Shown here: positions 46,587 through 54,751 of the stretch, piece by piece | Layout: every line of letters begins with the position of its first letter | Position numbering within the stretch: position 1 is the first letter of the stretch | Source: Cryomorpha sp963836915 | GTDB taxonomy: Bacteria > Bacteroidota > Bacteroidia > Flavobacteriales_D > Cryomorphaceae | NCBI GenBank assembly: GCA_963836915.1 | Contig: CAWILH010000002.1 | Location: forward strand, 248,001-312,000 | Length of the DNA stretch: 64,000 bases | Direction: 5' to 3' | Translations under genes and position numbers: made by a program | The notes under the pieces: generated by a model | Seen by the model: the letters and a program-made list of their open reading frames with translations, nothing else | Databases searched by the model: none | Told to the model about the DNA's origin: nothing

Positions 46587-48097
46587 TAGAATATTCCTTT
46601 TTTGTTTGGCTTATTTTCTTTGACTTTGTCAAAGGGCATTTCGACCGTAAGGGCATTGATTTCTTCAGTGCTCAGCGTGGTAAGTTTTTCTACCAAGTTT
46701 ATAAATCTATCACGCTCTTCTTTCGAGATGATTTTTTCGGTAAGCATATCAAACTTGCCTATATAATTGGGTCGCTTGAACGGGCGCGCTCCGGCTGGGT
46801 GAGCATTGGCGCGCTCCATTTCATCTTCTATGGTGCTACCGTCCTTCATCGAGATGATGATCTTGCCACCAAAAGCCTTTTTATCTGGATCTTCATCATG
46901 GTAGAGTTTTGTCCATTTTTCCTTCTCTACCGTTGAGATTTTCTTCCAAAGCTCGACCGTCTCAGGTCGCTGTGCACGACTGGGGGCGTAAGAGTTTTCA
47001 TGGTGCCAAGTGCCATCTTCCAAGGCTACGGCAAAAATGTACATGATGCTGTGGTCCAGCGTTTCACGTGTGGCATGCGGATCAAATTTTTGTGGGTCAT
47101 TAGAGCCTGTTCCGATCACATAATGCGTGTGGTGCGAAGTTTCGATCAGGATGGAATCAATGGCCGAAAAATCTGAAATTTTATCTTTCATTCGGGCTGC
47201 AAGATCGATTAGGGCCTGTGACTGGTACTCAGCCGAATGTTCTTTCGTGTAGGTCTCCAATATGGCGCGTTTCTCTTCGCCGGGTTCGGGCAGCGGAATG
47301 GTGTAATTGGCATCTGGGCCATCAAGTACCCATGCTATCACGCTGTCTTCACCTTCATAAATGGGAGAGGGGCTTTTCTCGCCGCGCATAGCCCTATCTA
47401 CCGCTTCTATGGCCAACTTGGCGCCATGTCCCGGCACGTAGGCTTTCCAACTTGATATTTCCCCTTTGCGGCTTTGTCGCGTGCTTACCGATACATGAAG
47501 TGCCTGCTGAATAGCCTGATAGGTAGTTTCAGTATCCAGTCCTAAGAGAGCACATACTCCAGCGGCCTGAGCCGGACAAAGATGCGCCACATGGTCTATT
47601 TTATGCTTGTGAAGGCTTATGGCCTTTACCAAATTTACATGGACTTCGTAAGCCGCTACGATACCGCGGAGCACTTCTTTTCCATTCTTTCCAAGTTGCT
47701 GAGCTACAGCAAGTACTGCCGGTATACTATCGCCGGGGTGTGAATAATCTGCCGCTAGAAAGGTATCGTGGTAATCCAGTTCGCGCACGGCTACACAATT
47801 CGCCCAAGCAGCCCATTCGGCATGTACTTTAAAGTCGCGCGGCATTCCAAATACATTTGCACCGCGGTCACTGCGTTGATGTGCAAGTGCTTGTGCGCGA
47901 GCGTTTACGACTGGCATGCGGTTTACCGAGGCGATGGCCACCGAAGCATTGTCTATGATCCTATTGATCACCATATCGGTCACTTCATCGCTTATGGCAA
48001 CTTGATCAGTCACCATTTTGGCCAGTTTCCAGGCCAATTGATCTTCTTTCGGGAGGTTTGCTTTTGATGGGTAAACTTTGACCGAATGGTTTTTCAT
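46586..48097 (-). CDS. prpD: 2-methylcitrate dehydratase (PrpD type)
   Basis: Dehydrates 2-methylcitrate to 2-methyl-cis-aconitate. The 503-residue protein shows the MmgE/PrpD family pattern: RELDYHDTFLAADYSHPGDSIPAVLAVAQQLG near residue 105, YEVHVNLVKAISLHKHKIDHVAHL, STRQSRKGEISSWKAYVPGHGAKLAIEA, and SHHTHYVIGTGSNDPQKFDPHATRETLDHSI. This is the iron-sulfur-free route, so the AcnD/PrpF pair is not needed; the hydration step would use a host aconitase outside the window. First gene of the prpD-prpB(-prpC) set, with a good TACCTTTG box upstream. Confidence 0.94.
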   Translation of the reverse strand: MKNHSVKVYPSKANLPKEDQLAWKLAKMVTDQVAISDEVTDMVINRIIDNASVAIASVNRMPVVNARAQALAHQRSDRGANVFGMPRDFKVHAEWAAWANCVAVRELDYHDTFLAADYSHPGDSIPAVLAVAQQLGKNGKEVLRGIVAAYEVHVNLVKAISLHKHKIDHVAHLCPAQAAGVCALLGLDTETTYQAIQQALHVSVSTRQSRKGEISSWKAYVPGHGAKLAIEAVDRAMRGEKSPSPIYEGEDSVIAWVLDGPDANYTIPLPEPGEEKRAILETYTKEHSAEYQSQALIDLAARMKDKISDFSAIDSILIETSHHTHYVIGTGSNDPQKFDPHATRETLDHSIMYIFAVALEDGTWHHENSYAPSRAQRPETVELWKKISTVEKEKWTKLYHDEDPDKKAFGGKIIISMKDGSTIEDEMERANAHPAGARPFKRPNYIGKFDMLTEKIISKEERDRFINLVEKLTTLSTEEINALTVEMPFDKVKENKPNKKGIF

Positions 48098-48142
48098 GTG
48101 CAGGGTGAGATGGGGTTATTAATTCATTTTCTTTTGAGGCCG

Positions 48143-48150
48143 CAAAGGTA
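48143..48150 (-). promoter_or_regulatory. Promoter -7 box TACCTTTG for prpD
   Basis: Read on the minus strand TACCTTTG matches TAnnTTTG. It ends 45 bases before the ATG at 48097. A TTTC replaces the -33 TTTG at about the right distance. Confidence 0.55.
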
Positions 48151-48331
48151 ATGATTGCGCTTAAATCATTTTCGAAAGCGGATCATCCTAGCTCATACTG
48201 CTTTATTCTCGCGGTGCAGGCTTCCGCCAAAATTGGAGTAGAACACGTGGCGTGAGATGCGTGGTCGGCTATTATTTCTTTAGCTTAAAAATTTAGAATC
48301 GGTTCAGGCATTCCCACGCCCAAAAAAAATC

Positions 48332-49102
48332 CTACTCCCGCGCTTTCAAGTTTTTCGGTCTTACTTTGTCATAGACCGTGCCTGATTTATAAACGACCCA
48401 TTCAGAATTGATGGCCGCCACCACCCCGCTTCCATAATGCCCCGCGCCATTCTTGAGCATTACTTGATCTCCTACTTTGAAGGCATGTTCCATGGCAAGT
48501 CGGAGCGGCTCTTCCCATAGCAGGTTGTCTTCTTTTAGATGCAGACGTTTCTGTGAAATCACCGCAGTCATTTGAACGGTATAGGGTTTTGCCCTGTTGG
48601 GGTTGAGGGTGACCACGCGCACAGGTATCAAATCATTTCCATTGAACACGGCCATTACGTCGCCTGCTTTATAGGGTAGTGCTGCTATCTTTTCGGCATA
48701 GGCGCTATCGAAGGGCGCAGCCGAAACTTCAAATAATTTTTGTATCCCAGGTCGAGCTTCCGCCTTGGTCTGCACAATGTCGGCAGTGATAATGCAGGTG
48801 GTGGTGTGTACAAAAGGAAAAAAAGCATCCCCGAAGTCCACGGAGACATTGGCATAAGCCTGTCCTTGCTCCAGCGGATAGTCACGGTATAGGTTGGCCT
48901 TGGCCGCCAGCACAAGCCCGTCTGCACCGAAGCCCCCTATGAAGAAAACCCGCATCGTTTTGGCGGAAGCCTGAGCAATTCTGACCAGCTCAAATTCATT
49001 GCCGCCGAGCGAAGCATTGCCCGTCATCATGCCCGAATGAAAGGCGCAAGACGAAGTGAAAAACACGAGAAGGGTCAAGAAAAAATAGAATTTTGCTTTC
49101 AT
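48332..49102 (-). CDS. Lipoprotein of the DUF6567 type
   Basis: A 256-residue lipoprotein: signal peptide MKAKFYFFLTLLVFFTSSC with lipobox SSC (lipid-bearing Cys19) followed by AFHSGMMTGNASLGGNEFELVR, the start typical of the Bacteroidota family I know as DUF6567. Family marks are GGFGADGLVLAAKANLYRDYPLEQGQAYANVSVDF and the next strand. The last 110 residues (YKAGDVMAVFNGNDLIPVRVV; HAFKVGDQVMLKNGAGHYGSGVVAAI) hold two small beta barrels of SH3-like look, longer than the basic family. Function unknown. It is divergent from the sensor kinase. Confidence 0.75.
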   Translation of the reverse strand: MKAKFYFFLTLLVFFTSSCAFHSGMMTGNASLGGNEFELVRIAQASAKTMRVFFIGGFGADGLVLAAKANLYRDYPLEQGQAYANVSVDFGDAFFPFVHTTTCIITADIVQTKAEARPGIQKLFEVSAAPFDSAYAEKIAALPYKAGDVMAVFNGNDLIPVRVVTLNPNRAKPYTVQMTAVISQKRLHLKEDNLLWEEPLRLAMEHAFKVGDQVMLKNGAGHYGSGVVAAINSEWVVYKSGTVYDKVRPKNLKARE

Positions 49103-49161
49103 AAGCTTTTGGATTTGGGTATTGCTTTTGCGATCTGCAAGGTTTCCCCGGCTTTTTGGTT

Positions 49162-49169
49162 TAATTTTG
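49162..49169 (+). promoter_or_regulatory. Promoter -7 box TAATTTTG for the sensor kinase
   Basis: TAATTTTG fits TAnnTTTG and lies 27 bases before the GTG at 49196. It supports the GTG start over earlier in-frame codons that would place the start inside the divergent lipoprotein gene. Confidence 0.5.
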
Positions 49170-49195
49170 AGGGTACAAATACCTTACCGATTCCC

Positions 49196-50584
49196 GTGGA
49201 CATTCTTTCAATACTCAAGCAGAACGAATTTCTGGCCAACATAAGCGATAAGCAGCTCTATTTTCTCATTGATAAAGGAACCATTGCAGAGCTTGCACCC
49301 GGCGACTTTCTATTTGAAAAGGGAAAGCCCGCCGATAATTTTGAGTTTATCCTATCTGGGAAATTAAGGGTATACCTGACCCAAAAAGATCAGAAGAAAG
49401 AAATCTCAGTGTTACAAGCAGGAGAGATCACTGGTCTGCTGCCCTATAGCCGTATGACCGTAGCGAGTGGATATGGGCAAGCAGTGGTGGCCACAAAAGT
49501 ACTATTGCTCCACCGCGATCACTTCCCAGAAATGATTAGGGACTACCACGCGCTTACTGAAGCGCTCGTGCACTTTATGGCTTCCCGCATTCGCACCTTC
49601 ACATCGAGCAGGATGCAAGATGAAAAACTCATGTCGCTTGGAAAACTCTCGGCCGGGCTGGCGCATGAGCTGAATAATCCTGCATCGGCCATGGTGCGCA
49701 GTAGCGAAGCGCTCCTAAAACATTTAAAGCTCCAGCCCGAAGGTTTTAAAGCGGTGATGAATGCCAAACTCGCTCCTAAAGTGGTGGACGAAGTAAATGA
49801 CTGGCTTTTTAAATTACTCGCCAATCCGCCTAAGAAGCTGACCCTTTCGGAGCGCTCTACGCGGGAAGATGCGCTTACTGACCTGCTCGATAGCTGGGAT
49901 TTTGACGATAGCCTAGAGCTGGCCGAGAATCTCGTTGAATTCAACATCTCCGAAGCCGACCTGCATGACCTAAAGTCAAAAACGAATGAAGAAGGCTTTG
50001 CCACGGCGCTGCGCTGGATCGTAGATAATATGAACACGGAAAGGATGGTGGAAGAGATCAATATCTCGGCATCGCGCATCGCTGAGCTCATACGTTCTAT
50101 AAAGGAATACAGCCATATGGATCAGGGCAGTGACCGCGCTCTATTTGATATCAATCAAAGCATTGAGACTACACTTACCATGTTGAAGCACAAGGCCAAA
50201 ACCAATAAAGTGGCCGTGGAGCTAGCGCTTGATGAAGCGCTTCCGAGACTTTCTGGATTTCCCGGGCAGCTCAAGCAGGTATGGACTAATGTGATAGATA
50301 ACGCCATAGATGCAATGGAAGAGAAGGGGGGAACCCTTACAGTAAAAACGGAAGATTGCCCACCATTTCTCAAAGTCCATATTTCCGATACCGGAAGCGG
50401 GATTCCGGAAGATGTTAAGAATCAAATTTTTGACCCGTTCTTCACGACCAAGAAAATAGGAAAGGGCACCGGTATGGGGCTCGACATCGTGCAAAAGATC
50501 ATCGCTCGCCATCGCGGGCAGATCGAAGTGGATTCTAAGCCTGGTAGAACAACGTTTACATTTAGCTTTCCCGAAGGGGAGTAA
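49196..50584 (+). CDS. Sensor histidine kinase with N-terminal cNMP-binding domain
   Basis: A soluble kinase of about 462 residues (VDILSILKQNEFLANISDKQL, GTG start). The N-terminal Crp-like cyclic-nucleotide-binding domain (about 10-125: LAPGDFLFEKGKPADNFEFILSGKLRVYLTQKDQ) replaces the usual membrane sensor. The dimerisation His box is LMSLGKLSAGLAHELNNPASAMVRS. The ATPase domain has N box QVWTNVIDNAIDAM, G1 ISDTGSGIPEDV, F box IFDPFFTTK and G2 GTGMGLDIVQKII. No membrane segment. The next gene, 29 bases on, is a receiver domain fused to a reductase-like protein, so the pair forms a two-component unit; input may be a nucleotide or redox signal. The longer frame from 49037 is rejected because it overlaps the divergent gene. 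Confidence 0.9.
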   Translation: MDILSILKQNEFLANISDKQLYFLIDKGTIAELAPGDFLFEKGKPADNFEFILSGKLRVYLTQKDQKKEISVLQAGEITGLLPYSRMTVASGYGQAVVATKVLLLHRDHFPEMIRDYHALTEALVHFMASRIRTFTSSRMQDEKLMSLGKLSAGLAHELNNPASAMVRSSEALLKHLKLQPEGFKAVMNAKLAPKVVDEVNDWLFKLLANPPKKLTLSERSTREDALTDLLDSWDFDDSLELAENLVEFNISEADLHDLKSKTNEEGFATALRWIVDNMNTERMVEEINISASRIAELIRSIKEYSHMDQGSDRALFDINQSIETTLTMLKHKAKTNKVAVELALDEALPRLSGFPGQLKQVWTNVIDNAIDAMEEKGGTLTVKTEDCPPFLKVHISDTGSGIPEDVKNQIFDPFFTTKKIGKGTGMGLDIVQKIIARHRGQIEVDSKPGRTTFTFSFPEGE

Positions 50585-50613
50585 GCAGAAAAACAGCATA
50601 GACAACCTAAAAA

Positions 50614-52275
50614 ATGAAACTCCCTATCCTTTTTGTAGTAGATGACGACCCACAGGTGCTGCGCGCGGTGGCACGCGATCTCAAGCAGCAATACCGTAAA
50701 GACTACCGTGTCATAAGCACCGATAGCGCGCTGGAAGCCCTTGAAGAATTGCAAAACCTGAAGAAAAAGGGCGAAGTGGTGGCGCTGTTTTTAAGTGATC
50801 AGCGTATGCCCGAAATGCTTGGGGTAGAGTATCTTGAGAAGGCCAAGGAGTTTTATCCCAAAGCCCGCAGGGTATTGTTGACCGCCTATTCAGACACAGA
50901 TGCCGCGATACGCGCTATCAATGAAGTGCAGCTTGATTATTACCTCATGAAGCCCTGGGATCCGCCGGAAGAAAAGCTCTACCCAGTGGTAAATGACCAG
51001 CTCGAAGAATGGGCTGCGGCCAATACCGATAGTATGCACAGCATCAGGCTATTGGGTTATCAATATTCGCCAAAGTCGCACCAGATAAAAGACTTTCTCG
51101 CTGGAAATCTATTTCCCTATGAATGGCTCGATGTTGAGAATAATACCAAAGCATCGGAACTCATGATGCTACATCAAATAATGCCAAAAGACCTACCCGC
51201 CGTGCTTTTCGACGATGGCGAAATACTACTGGGTGATGACCTGAAGCCCATTGCTGCAAAGCTTGGACTGAAACCCACCGCGCGGGAAGAACTATACGAT
51301 GTGGCCATTATCGGTGCTGGGCCAGCCGGTCTGGCTGCCGGCGTATATGGGGGTAGCGAAGGACTTAATACCGTCCTTGTTGAGAAGCGCGCTCCAGGCG
51401 GCCAGGCAGGCACAAGCTCGCGGATTGAGAATTACCTCGGCTTCCCTAAAGGGCTGAGCGGCTCAGAGCTAAGTAGGCGCGCCATCTCCCAGGCCACTCG
51501 ATTTGGTATTCAGTTTCTTCTGCCGCAGTCGGTGAAGTCAATAGAATTAAAGGATAATTATAAAGTGCTGATATTGGCCGATGATTCGAAGCTATTGGCC
51601 AAATCGGTCGTGGTGACTACTGGCGTGGCTTACCGCGAACTCAATGCCGATTTTCTGGACAAGTATACCGGGGCAGGGGTTTATTATGGGGCTGCTACCA
51701 CCGAAGCTGCTGCCTGTAAGAACCAAGATGTGTTTATCGTAGGCGGTGGCAATTCCGCAGGACAAGGCGCAGTGTATCTGTCAAATTTTGCCAGCAATGT
51801 TTTCATATTGCTGCGAAGCGATAATCTGCGCGACACCATGTCATCTTATCTCATCGATCAGATCGATGCTATAAAGAATATTACCGTTGAGCCTTTTCGG
51901 GAGGTATGCGAAGCCCATGGTGAAAAGTATCTTGAAGAATTGGTCATTCTAAACAATCAGGACCACAGCCGATCCACCAGAAAGGCCGGTGCACTTTTCA
52001 TTTTTATTGGCGCTAAGCCCTATACGGAATGGCTTCCGCCAAATGTGGCAAAAGACGCCAAAGGTTTCGTGATCACAGGGCGTGATTTGATCAGTCATCC
52101 CGGCTATAGATCGGGGTGGAAGATAGATCGCGACCCGTACTCCTTGGAGACATCGATACCCGGAATCTTTGCAGCGGGCGATGTACGCTCAGGTGCGATG
52201 AACCGTGTGGCATCGGCTGTGGGAGAAGGCGCTATGGCTATTTCATTTGTTCATAAGTACTTGGCAGAAAATTGA
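50614..52275 (+). CDS. Response-regulator receiver fused to thioredoxin-reductase-like flavoprotein
   Basis: A 553-residue fusion. The receiver domain (1-125) has the acidic pocket VVDDDP (10-12), phospho-acceptor Asp62 in LSDQRMP, TAYSD and Lys in LMKPWDPP. A linker of about 100 residues with a thioredoxin-like look (MHSIRLLGYQYSPKSHQIKDFLAGNLFPYEWLDV) follows, then a FAD/NAD(P)H reductase (about 228-553) with FAD motif VAIIGAGPAGLAAGVYGG, GGQAGTSSRIENYLGFP, NAD(P)H motif VFIVGGGNSAGQGAVYLS and the final GIFAAGDVRSGAMNRVASAVGEGAMA. The CxxC redox pair of true thioredoxin reductases, expected just before the NADPH motif, is missing: the place reads GAATTEAAACKNQ, with one Cys. So it probably reduces another substrate (ferredoxin/quinone-like) or acts as a redox sensor under kinase control. 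Confidence 0.9.
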   Translation: MKLPILFVVDDDPQVLRAVARDLKQQYRKDYRVISTDSALEALEELQNLKKKGEVVALFLSDQRMPEMLGVEYLEKAKEFYPKARRVLLTAYSDTDAAIRAINEVQLDYYLMKPWDPPEEKLYPVVNDQLEEWAAANTDSMHSIRLLGYQYSPKSHQIKDFLAGNLFPYEWLDVENNTKASELMMLHQIMPKDLPAVLFDDGEILLGDDLKPIAAKLGLKPTAREELYDVAIIGAGPAGLAAGVYGGSEGLNTVLVEKRAPGGQAGTSSRIENYLGFPKGLSGSELSRRAISQATRFGIQFLLPQSVKSIELKDNYKVLILADDSKLLAKSVVVTTGVAYRELNADFLDKYTGAGVYYGAATTEAAACKNQDVFIVGGGNSAGQGAVYLSNFASNVFILLRSDNLRDTMSSYLIDQIDAIKNITVEPFREVCEAHGEKYLEELVILNNQDHSRSTRKAGALFIFIGAKPYTEWLPPNVAKDAKGFVITGRDLISHPGYRSGWKIDRDPYSLETSIPGIFAAGDVRSGAMNRVASAVGEGAMAISFVHKYLAEN

Positions 52276-52451
52276 TTGCGTCTTTTATTTGAATCATGTG
52301 TTAACGTAAAATTTGGTGAAATTTTGCCAGTTCTTATTTCGGCGTATCTGCCAGCTGATAATTTTTAATGCCCAAGGCCACATGAATTTCTACTTTGTCA
52401 ATCTTTGCGGATGCTGAATTTTCAAGAATCTGACGCCTTTAAAAAATGCTG

Positions 52452-52482
52452 TTGGTTCTAGAGAATAGAGTGTGTAGATTTG
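52452..52482 (+). promoter_or_regulatory. Bacteroidota promoter for the TerB-like gene at 52502
   Basis: TTG at 52452-52454, 20 bases, then TAGATTTG at 52475-52482. This fits TTG-N19-21-TAnnTTTG, with the ATG 19 bases downstream. The 226 bases between the fusion gene and this start hold nothing else I can name. Confidence 0.7.
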
Positions 52483-52501
52483 CCCGAGAAACTAAGAATT
52501 C

Positions 52502-52981
52502 ATGATTGAACTGAAAAAGGCTTTCCAAAACATCACCGATGATGAGATGACCCAACTCCTAGACCTACCGATTTGGCTTGCTTTGCTTGCGGCATTTACT
52601 GGTGATGGTAGGGTGAGCGAAGGCGAAAGGGCGGAAGCCGTAAAGTTGGCTCACCTGCGTACTTTCACATCCCATAAATCTCTTCAGGAGTTCTATACCA
52701 AGGTAGATGAGCGCTTTGCGACCCGTTTTGATAAACTCATAACGCGTGTGCCCAAGGGCGAAAAAGACCGGGAAGTATATATCGAAGCTCAGATAAAATT
52801 GGGTCACGCCATATTGCTAAAGCTCGACACCGATATCGCAGCTACGCTTGAAGATAGCTTGGAGAGTTTCTACAGCCACGTATTTAAAGCCGATAAGAGT
52901 TTCTTCCAGTATTTTGCCTTGCCGATTATCTCCAATAGGCTTGACAAGCAATCGGGCCATTACGACTTTGATAAAAAATAG
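52502..52981 (+). CDS. TerB-like helical protein
   Basis: A 159-residue helical protein. The segment LPIWLALLAAFTGDGRVSEGERAEAVKLAHLRTF resembles the TerB/DjlA metal-loop pattern (A-x-x-x-x-DG-x-x-x-x-x-E), and a second helix pair includes VYIEAQIKLGHAILLKLDTDIAATLEDSLESFYSHVFKAD. It differs from the TerB-like protein at 42655 and is not its close copy. It stands alone under its own promoter, convergent with the Crp gene at 53000. No function can be given; the TerB relation is moderate. Confidence 0.65.
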   Translation: MIELKKAFQNITDDEMTQLLDLPIWLALLAAFTGDGRVSEGERAEAVKLAHLRTFTSHKSLQEFYTKVDERFATRFDKLITRVPKGEKDREVYIEAQIKLGHAILLKLDTDIAATLEDSLESFYSHVFKADKSFFQYFALPIISNRLDKQSGHYDFDKK

Positions 52982-52999
52982 GTTGTAAGCGTATTGGCC

Positions 53000-53677
53000 T
53001 TAAGCCAATTTCCCTAGATCACGGATCAAAATTTTGCCACGCTCGAAGTAGATTTGATCTTCTTCCCTCAAGCTATTGAGCATTTCGCTCACCGTCTGGC
53101 GCGATGTGGCTGTCAACTTCGAAATGTCAGAGTGGGTGAGCTTGGTTTTGATCATCACTTCATCGCCCACTGGAGTTCCCTTCCAGGCGGCAGCATCTTT
53201 GAGAAACTCTACGATGCGGGTGCGCGCATCTTTAAAAGCGAGCAGCTCTATCTGCCGCTCCAGCTTTTGGATCCTTAGGCCAAACCACTTCATGATCCGC
53301 AGGCTCATGTCTTTCTCGTCCAGCATCAATTGCTGCAATTCATCCATGGTAAGGGTGCACACCAAGGTATTATTGTCCATGGCATGGGCGAAGTCTTGCC
53401 GCTCGTTGATCCCTGCCAGCACCATCTCACCAAACACTTCACCTTCACCGAGTATCGCCTTTACGGCTTCCTTACCATCTTCCAGAAAGCGGCCTATTTT
53501 AACCCTTCCGGTCACTATTACATGCAGGCAGTCGGCTTTTTGCTCTGGGATATAAATTACATCACCGGCCATGAACTTCGATGGCTTGGTTACGGCTTCA
53601 CTCTGCTGAGACTTCAGCGGACAGAGTTTTCCAAAAATATCTACTCCTTCGAAGTACCAGAGCGCTTGCTTGTTCAT
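53000..53677 (-). CDS. Crp/Fnr-family transcriptional regulator
   Basis: A 225-residue regulator with N-terminal cNMP-binding roll (about 30-120: MAGDVIYIPEQKADCLHVIVTGRVKIGRFLEDGKEAVKAILGEGEVFGEMVLAG), a long dimer helix (KDMSLRIMKWFGLRIQKLERQIELLAFKDARTRIVEFL) and a C-terminal HTH_Crp domain (LTHSDISKLTATSRQTVSEMLNSLREEDQIYFERGKILIRDL). The FGEMVLAG segment is close to the cAMP-binding FGE of Crp. The N-terminus carries two Cys (KLCPLK, ADC), too few for an Fnr cluster. A TACTTTCG box lies just upstream. Targets unknown. Confidence 0.9.
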   Translation of the reverse strand: MNKQALWYFEGVDIFGKLCPLKSQQSEAVTKPSKFMAGDVIYIPEQKADCLHVIVTGRVKIGRFLEDGKEAVKAILGEGEVFGEMVLAGINERQDFAHAMDNNTLVCTLTMDELQQLMLDEKDMSLRIMKWFGLRIQKLERQIELLAFKDARTRIVEFLKDAAAWKGTPVGDEVMIKTKLTHSDISKLTATSRQTVSEMLNSLREEDQIYFERGKILIRDLGKLA

Positions 53678-53820
53678 GGCTCGAAAGTACGCATTTCAAT
53701 GCGGTGCGAAAGTCTATTAAAAGTAAGATAATGGATTTCTAAAACGGTCGGATTGACGCCTTGTCGCCCCACCGACAGCTTATCACATAGGAGCCGACTA
53801 CATTTACCAAAAATAGTACT

Positions 53821-54750
53821 GTGAAAAACTACCTCTTATTTCTTATCCTGCTTTTATTGGGCTCATGCATAGGTACCGACGAAGTAGAAGACCCCATTAT
53901 AGCCGAAAGGATCGAAACCAGCCGTAGCCAGATTGGATTGCTCCTTGGAGACACCACATCGGTATCGGCGCAATTCTATGACCATATAGGGCAGCTACGG
54001 AGCGTGAATATTCAATGGGTTTCGCAAAATCCGGGCATAGCGTCGGTGAGTGCAGAAGGCTTGGTCACAGCGCTAGCTGCGGGTCAGTCGAATCTAATGG
54101 CCTCGGTCGGAGCTACGGCAAGCATGAATGTTTTGGTCACGGTAGTAGCTTCTGCGCAGGCTGTGGCCAATGTGACCATCTCTATACCTTCTGGAAATCA
54201 GATAGCTGTAGGTAGCTCCGTCGCATTAAATACATCGGTCACCACGCTGAGCGGAGAGCCTGCCATACCCGATAGCTTGGACTGGTACACGTCAGATGGT
54301 GCCATCCTTTCGATAGCTCCGGATGGATTGCTCAGCGGCATCAGTGCAGGCACGGCGCAGGTATACGCGCTGGCAGATGGTGTGCAGAGCAATACGCTGT
54401 CGGTCACGGTGGGTTCTACTTCTCGCGAAGGGACTTTCCAAGGCGCTGGCGGCTACGCAACTTCAGGTATGGCTACGCTGTCTATCGATGAAGCCGGCCA
54501 ACTTATCCTTACCTTCAGCAGTAATTTTTCTACCGATTTTGCTTTAGGCACCTTCGTTTATTTATCTAATACCATTTCGGGTAGCGGCACTCGAAACAAT
54601 GGGCTAGAGCTCGCAGAGATAAGTTCTGGCGGTGCCAAAACATTTAATGTTTCCACGATAGACCCATCGGTAGGTCTGAACGATTATTCACACGTTATTA
54701 TCCTCTGCAAACCGGCTTCAATCACTTTCGGCTTTGCACCACTCAATTAA
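53821..54750 (+). CDS. Lipoprotein with Big_2-type Ig domains and a DM13 domain
   Basis: A 309-residue lipoprotein (GTG start; MKNYLLFLILLLLGSC, lipobox GSC). Two bacterial Ig-like (BID_2/Big_2) domains follow: IGLLLGDTTSVSAQFYDHIGQL...NPGIASVSAEGLVTALAAGQSNLMA and IPSGNQIAVGSSVALNTSV...LSIAPDGLLSGISAGTAQVYA. The C-terminal 110 residues (TFQGAGGYATSGMATLSIDEAGQLILTFSSNFSTDFALGTFVYLS...HVIILCKPASITFGFAPL) match the DM13 electron-transfer-like domain with its late Cys. DM13 proteins are proposed to take part in surface redox reactions. It is coupled to the outer-membrane protein gene that starts 2 bases later. Confidence 0.85.
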   Translation: MKNYLLFLILLLLGSCIGTDEVEDPIIAERIETSRSQIGLLLGDTTSVSAQFYDHIGQLRSVNIQWVSQNPGIASVSAEGLVTALAAGQSNLMASVGATASMNVLVTVVASAQAVANVTISIPSGNQIAVGSSVALNTSVTTLSGEPAIPDSLDWYTSDGAILSIAPDGLLSGISAGTAQVYALADGVQSNTLSVTVGSTSREGTFQGAGGYATSGMATLSIDEAGQLILTFSSNFSTDFALGTFVYLSNTISGSGTRNNGLELAEISSGGAKTFNVSTIDPSVGLNDYSHVIILCKPASITFGFAPLN

Positions 54751-54751
54751 T

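Noticed and set aside
50614..52275. Calling the fusion a normal thioredoxin reductase (trxB)
   Set aside because: The CxxC redox pair is missing at its place and a receiver domain is fused, so the name would mislead.
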